Assembly (NCBI GenBank): GCA_043756275.1
Contig: JAYURJ010000235.1
Span: forward strand, 1-8,570
Direction of reading: 5' to 3'
From: UKL13-2 sp043756275
GTDB taxonomy: Bacteria > Pseudomonadota > Gammaproteobacteria > Burkholderiales > Usitatibacteraceae
DNA length: 8,570 nt
Part shown: positions 6,558 to 8,570 of the stretch, in pieces
Layout: each line of letters begins with the position of its first letter
How positions within the stretch are numbered: the first letter of the stretch is position 1
Made by a program: the position numbers and the translations under genes
Notes under the pieces: model-generated
What the model was told of the DNA's origin: nothing
What the model saw: the letters and a program-made list of their open reading frames with translations, nothing else
Databases searched by the model: none

Positions 6558-7014
6558 TGTACTGTTTGAGAAGTTGATTTTCAAAAGCGACATCCTTGAT
6601 CGCGCTTCGGGCGATATCGTGGAAGGAAAGAATGCCGATGAGCGATCCGTGATCGACCACCGGGACGTGGGTGATGTGCAACTCCGTCATCAGGCTGCGG
6701 AGGTGGTCAACGCTGTCTTCGGGTTTGCATACGGGCGGATTGAGTTTCATCAAGCTGCCGCACTTCGCCTGCATTAGCGCGCCGCCTTGGGAATTGAGGC
6801 CCTGTAGCAATTCGCGCAGGGTGATCAACCCGGCCATCTGGTCGGCCTCCATGACGATCATCGAGCTGATCTCGTTCTTTGCCATGGCCGACACTGCATC
6901 GGCAACGGCCGCATCGGGGCCAATTGAAAATAACGCGCGCTTCGGCTGCGACGGTGTTACTTGCGATTGCCGGGCCTTGTCTTTGAGGAGGTCGGCAACG
7001 GTTGATTGACTCAT
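6538..7014 (-). CDS. CBS-domain-pair protein
   Basis: The 158 residues form two tandem CBS domains, at about 28-78 and 88-140, with no other domain. CBS pairs (Bateman modules) bind adenosine nucleotides such as AMP, ATP or SAM and act as energy or ligand sensors, here as a stand-alone protein. Visible repeats are SSMIVMEADQMAGLITLREL at 50-69 and THVPVVDHGSLIGILSFHDI at 115-134, the two matching beta-alpha-beta cores. The tail, QLLKQYIKNWPE, is typical of a common stand-alone proteobacterial CBS protein. The ATG at 7012-7014 has no obvious Shine-Dalgarno. It is the last gene of the petC-sspA-sspB series, 96 bases after sspB. The ligand and partner are unknown. Confidence 0.88.
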   Translation of the reverse strand: MSQSTVADLLKDKARQSQVTPSQPKRALFSIGPDAAVADAVSAMAKNEISSMIVMEADQMAGLITLRELLQGLNSQGGALMQAKCGSLMKLNPPVCKPEDSVDHLRSLMTELHITHVPVVDHGSLIGILSFHDIARSAIKDVAFENQLLKQYIKNWPE

Positions 7015-7043
7015 GATGGGTGTGCTTTACGCGGGCCGGAAAG

Positions 7044-7091
7044 GTTTGCCGCAGAGGATAGCAAACGAGACGCCGGTCTGCCAGTTGGCAG
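7044..7091. other. two short inverted repeats between sspB and the CBS gene
   Basis: GTTTGC (7044-7049) pairs with GCAAAC (7061-7066) around an 11-base loop, and CTGCC (7078-7082) pairs with GGCAG (7087-7091) around a four-base loop. Neither has a following U-run on the minus strand, so they are not intrinsic terminators. They may be mRNA structures; the function is unknown. Confidence 0.35.
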
Positions 7092-7110
7092 CACGACTGG
7101 CCCGGGCGAA

Positions 7111-7614
7111 TTACTTGATGACGCGAAGCTTGCCACGAGGAGGTGCCCGGGGCTTATCGGGCGGCGGTGTTTCCTGCAACGCCGGGGGCATGGTTACCGG
7201 CGATTTGGCAGACGCGTTCCCCGCGCTGTCGGGCATTGACACCGACTGCAGATTTGGCGCGAGTGCCAGTGCCGGCGCCTGGGTGGTGGCATGTTCCGGC
7301 GCGGCTTCGGCCGGGAAAAACACGCCCCGACCGTTCTCTCTTGCAAACACGCCTTGCACGGCATAAACAGGAATCGCGATTTCCCGCGACACGCCATTAA
7401 AGCGCGCTGAGAATTGAATCACGTCGTTACCAATCGTGAGATTTCGCGTCGCCTGTTGACTCATTGAAAGAACGATCTCTCCGTTCTTGACGTGCTCCAG
7501 CGGCACTCGCGTATTTTGATCCACCTTCACGCTCAGGTAGGGCGTAAAACTGGAATCTGCGCACCATTCGTAGATGGCGCGAATCAGATACGGTTTAGTG
7601 GAGAGTTCGGACAT
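7111..7614 (-). CDS. sspB: ClpXP protease specificity-enhancing factor SspB
   Basis: SspB is an adaptor that binds ssrA-tagged, ribosome-rescued proteins and delivers them to the ClpXP protease. The 167-residue product (E. coli 165) has a folded substrate-binding domain at about 1-105 (TKPYLIRAIYEW at 6-17, VKNGEIVLSMS at 42-52, FSARFNGVSREI at 68-79, ARENGRG at 91-97), then a flexible linker, then the ClpX-docking tail GKLRVIK at 161-167 (E. coli LRVVK). The linker is Pro/Ala-rich, not strongly acidic as in E. coli. I chose the ATG at 7614 because family proteins begin SE-x-STKPYL and GGAAG lies four bases ahead; an ATG five codons upstream (7629) is possible. It follows sspA on the same strand, the usual pairing. 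Confidence 0.95.
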   Translation of the reverse strand: MSELSTKPYLIRAIYEWCADSSFTPYLSVKVDQNTRVPLEHVKNGEIVLSMSQQATRNLTIGNDVIQFSARFNGVSREIAIPVYAVQGVFARENGRGVFFPAEAAPEHATTQAPALALAPNLQSVSMPDSAGNASAKSPVTMPPALQETPPPDKPRAPPRGKLRVIK

Positions 7615-7688
7615 GTAGCTTCCGGGCATTCTGCAAAAGACCTTGATGCGTCGCTTGGAGAGGACCTTTCGCTGTGCTTGGCGACACT

Positions 7689-7713
7689 ATCCGGCTGTTG
7701 CGACAAACCGGAT
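7689..7713. other. inverted repeat directly after sspA
   Basis: ATCCGG (7689-7694) and CCGGAT (7708-7713) are perfect inverted repeats with a 13-base spacer that can itself pair further (TTG with CAA). It begins two bases after the sspA stop codon. No U-run follows on the minus strand, so it is more likely an mRNA-stabilising or processing hairpin than a terminator, which is an inference. Confidence 0.45.
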
Positions 7714-7715
7714 GG

Positions 7716-8315
7716 TCACTTCCTCATCGCTTTTTCAGACGCGGTCATGGAATCAATAAACGCCTGGCGCGAAAACAAGCGCTCCGCATATTTGAGTAAT
7801 GGTGCTGCCGCCTTGGGCATGTCGACCTGATAGTGCTCAAGACGCCACAGCAGTGGTGCGATGGCAACGTCAAGCATTGAGAACTCATCTCCAAGCATGT
7901 GTTTTTGCTTGACGAAAATCGGCGCCAGCTGAATCAGGTTTTCACGGATGTAGAGCCGGGCTTTATCGTGCTGGTTTGGCTTGCCGCGTTCAATCGTATC
8001 GACATGATTGAAGATTTCATTTTCCATGCGGAACAGGATCAGCCTTGCGCGTGCGCGCATGACCGGGTCTGCCGGCATCAGTTGCGGATGCGGGAAGCGC
8101 TCGTCGATGTACTCATTAATGATGTTTGACTCGTACAAAATAAGATCGCGCTCAACCAGCACTGGCGTGCGGTTGTACGGATTCATTACGGCGAGGTCTT
8201 CGGGCTTGTTCATCAGATCAACATCAAGAATCTGAAAATCCATGCCTTTCTCATATAAGACAATGCGGCAGCGGTGGCTAAAGGGGCAAGTCGTCCCGGA
8301 ATACAAAGTCATCAT
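7716..8315 (-). CDS. sspA: stringent starvation protein A, glutathione-S-transferase-like
   Basis: SspA binds RNA polymerase holoenzyme and alters sigma-70-dependent transcription in stationary phase, starvation and acid stress; it has a GST fold without being a proven transferase. The 199 residues (E. coli 212) show a thioredoxin-like N-terminal domain (about 1-75; TLYSGTTCPFSHRCRIVLYEK at 3-23, NRTPVLVERDLILYES at 48-63) and an all-helical C-terminal domain (about 85-195). The surface PHP motif, needed in E. coli SspA for contact with sigma-70, is at residues 75-77. Two adjacent ATGs (8313-8315 and 8310-8312) can start it; neither has a good Shine-Dalgarno. Its place between petC and sspB is the common arrangement in betaproteobacteria. 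Confidence 0.95.
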   Translation of the reverse strand: MMTLYSGTTCPFSHRCRIVLYEKGMDFQILDVDLMNKPEDLAVMNPYNRTPVLVERDLILYESNIINEYIDERFPHPQLMPADPVMRARARLILFRMENEIFNHVDTIERGKPNQHDKARLYIRENLIQLAPIFVKQKHMLGDEFSMLDVAIAPLLWRLEHYQVDMPKAAAPLLKYAERLFSRQAFIDSMTASEKAMRK

Positions 8316-8412
8316 GGCGGTTTACCCGTTTTCTTTTAAATAAATTTACTGGTCTTCAAATCATCTGACCGCACAGGGTGACATGCACGCTGTGTCGCGA
8401 TGAAAATCGCGT
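8316..8412. other. petC-sspA intergenic region with two hairpins
   Basis: Just after the petC stop lies a perfect 6-bp hairpin, CGCGAT (8396-8401) with ATCGCG (8406-8411). Next to it, CACAG (8372-8376) pairs with CTGTG (8390-8394), with an inner GTG/CAC. No U-run follows on the minus strand. Nearer sspA the DNA turns AT-rich (8328-8350), where an sspA promoter could lie, but no good -35/-10 pair is evident. Confidence 0.5.
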
Positions 8413-8570
8413 CTATTTGACGTCTTTCCAGTACTCATGTTTCAACCACAGCGTTATAAAAAACAAGATGGTCAGGAAGAACAGCACCAGCACACCGAGT
8501 TGAGTGCGTTGCACGCGCGCTGGTTCCGCCATGTAAGTCATGTAATTGACGAGATCCGCAATAGTGCGAT
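8413..8570 (-). CDS. petC: cytochrome c1 of the bc1 complex, C-terminal end only
   Basis: I translated the reverse complement by hand: 51 codons and a TAG stop, with the rest beyond the right edge. Cytochrome c1 carries covalent haem and passes electrons from the Rieske protein to soluble cytochrome c in complex III of the respiratory chain. The visible part begins TIADLVNYMTYMAEPAR, the family-typical DLVNYM-x-YM-x-EPA block, then a single membrane helix (LGVLVLFFLTILFFITLWL) that anchors the periplasmic haem domain, and the terminal KHEYWKDVK, also typical. The haem CXXCH motif is outside the window. It is the upstream member of the petC-sspA-sspB series. Confidence 0.92.
   Translation of the reverse strand, partial: RTIADLVNYMTYMAEPARVQRTQLGVLVLFFLTILFFITLWLKHEYWKDVK

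Noticed and set aside
7492..7830. Plus-strand ORF across the sspA-sspB junction
   Set aside because: It is antisense to two well-supported genes and to their hairpin-bearing spacer, with no recognisable domain.
1..8570. Mobile elements, CRISPR, tRNA or defence genes
   Set aside because: I looked for long repeats, transposase motifs, regularly spaced repeats and tRNA T-loop signatures on both strands and found none; the genes are standard chromosomal housekeeping genes.

Overview
The window looks like an ordinary, moderately GC-rich stretch of proteobacterial chromosome, most likely from a betaproteobacterium. The main reasons are the petC-sspA-sspB arrangement (cytochrome c1 tail, then the two stringent starvation proteins on the same strand), a classical ArgA-type N-acetylglutamate synthase (kinase-like plus GNAT domains) followed by yggX, and an inositol-monophosphatase-family gene divergent from rsmE. 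I cannot name a genus from the sequence alone. Gene density is high, every recognised gene is intact except the two cut by the window edges, and I see no insertion sequence, phage gene, CRISPR array, tRNA or rRNA.

Layout. Positions 1-470 (minus) hold the N-terminal part of an inositol-monophosphatase-family phosphatase with an unusual low-complexity N-terminus. A divergent intergenic region leads to rsmE (624-1376, plus), then argA (1486-2820) and yggX (2830-3102), the last two clearly co-transcribed. A perfect 16-bp hairpin at 3128-3164 separates yggX from the convergent gene phoU and can terminate both. phoU (3184-3894) lies downstream of rpiA (3978-4670), both minus. rpiA is divergent from ilvA (4828-6339, plus). 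A gap of about 200 bases follows, holding a weak hairpin and one possible 41-codon ORF with a very good ribosome binding site. Then comes a minus-strand series read from right to left: petC 3' end (8413-8570), sspA (7716-8315), sspB (7111-7614) and a two-CBS-domain protein (6538-7014).

Functionally the genes are mostly housekeeping: arginine biosynthesis (ArgA), isoleucine biosynthesis (IlvA), pentose phosphate metabolism (RpiA), 16S rRNA modification (RsmE), iron handling and oxidative protection (YggX), phosphate signalling (PhoU), respiration (PetC) and stress-linked transcription and proteolysis (SspA/SspB). They do not form one pathway. I found no convincing novel system. The points worth a second look are small: the 9-bp tandem repeat encoding an SSV-type extension, pyrimidine-rich leaders replacing Shine-Dalgarno sites ahead of rsmE and argA, the possible small ORF after ilvA, the phoU without visible pst genes, and hairpins beside petC and sspA.
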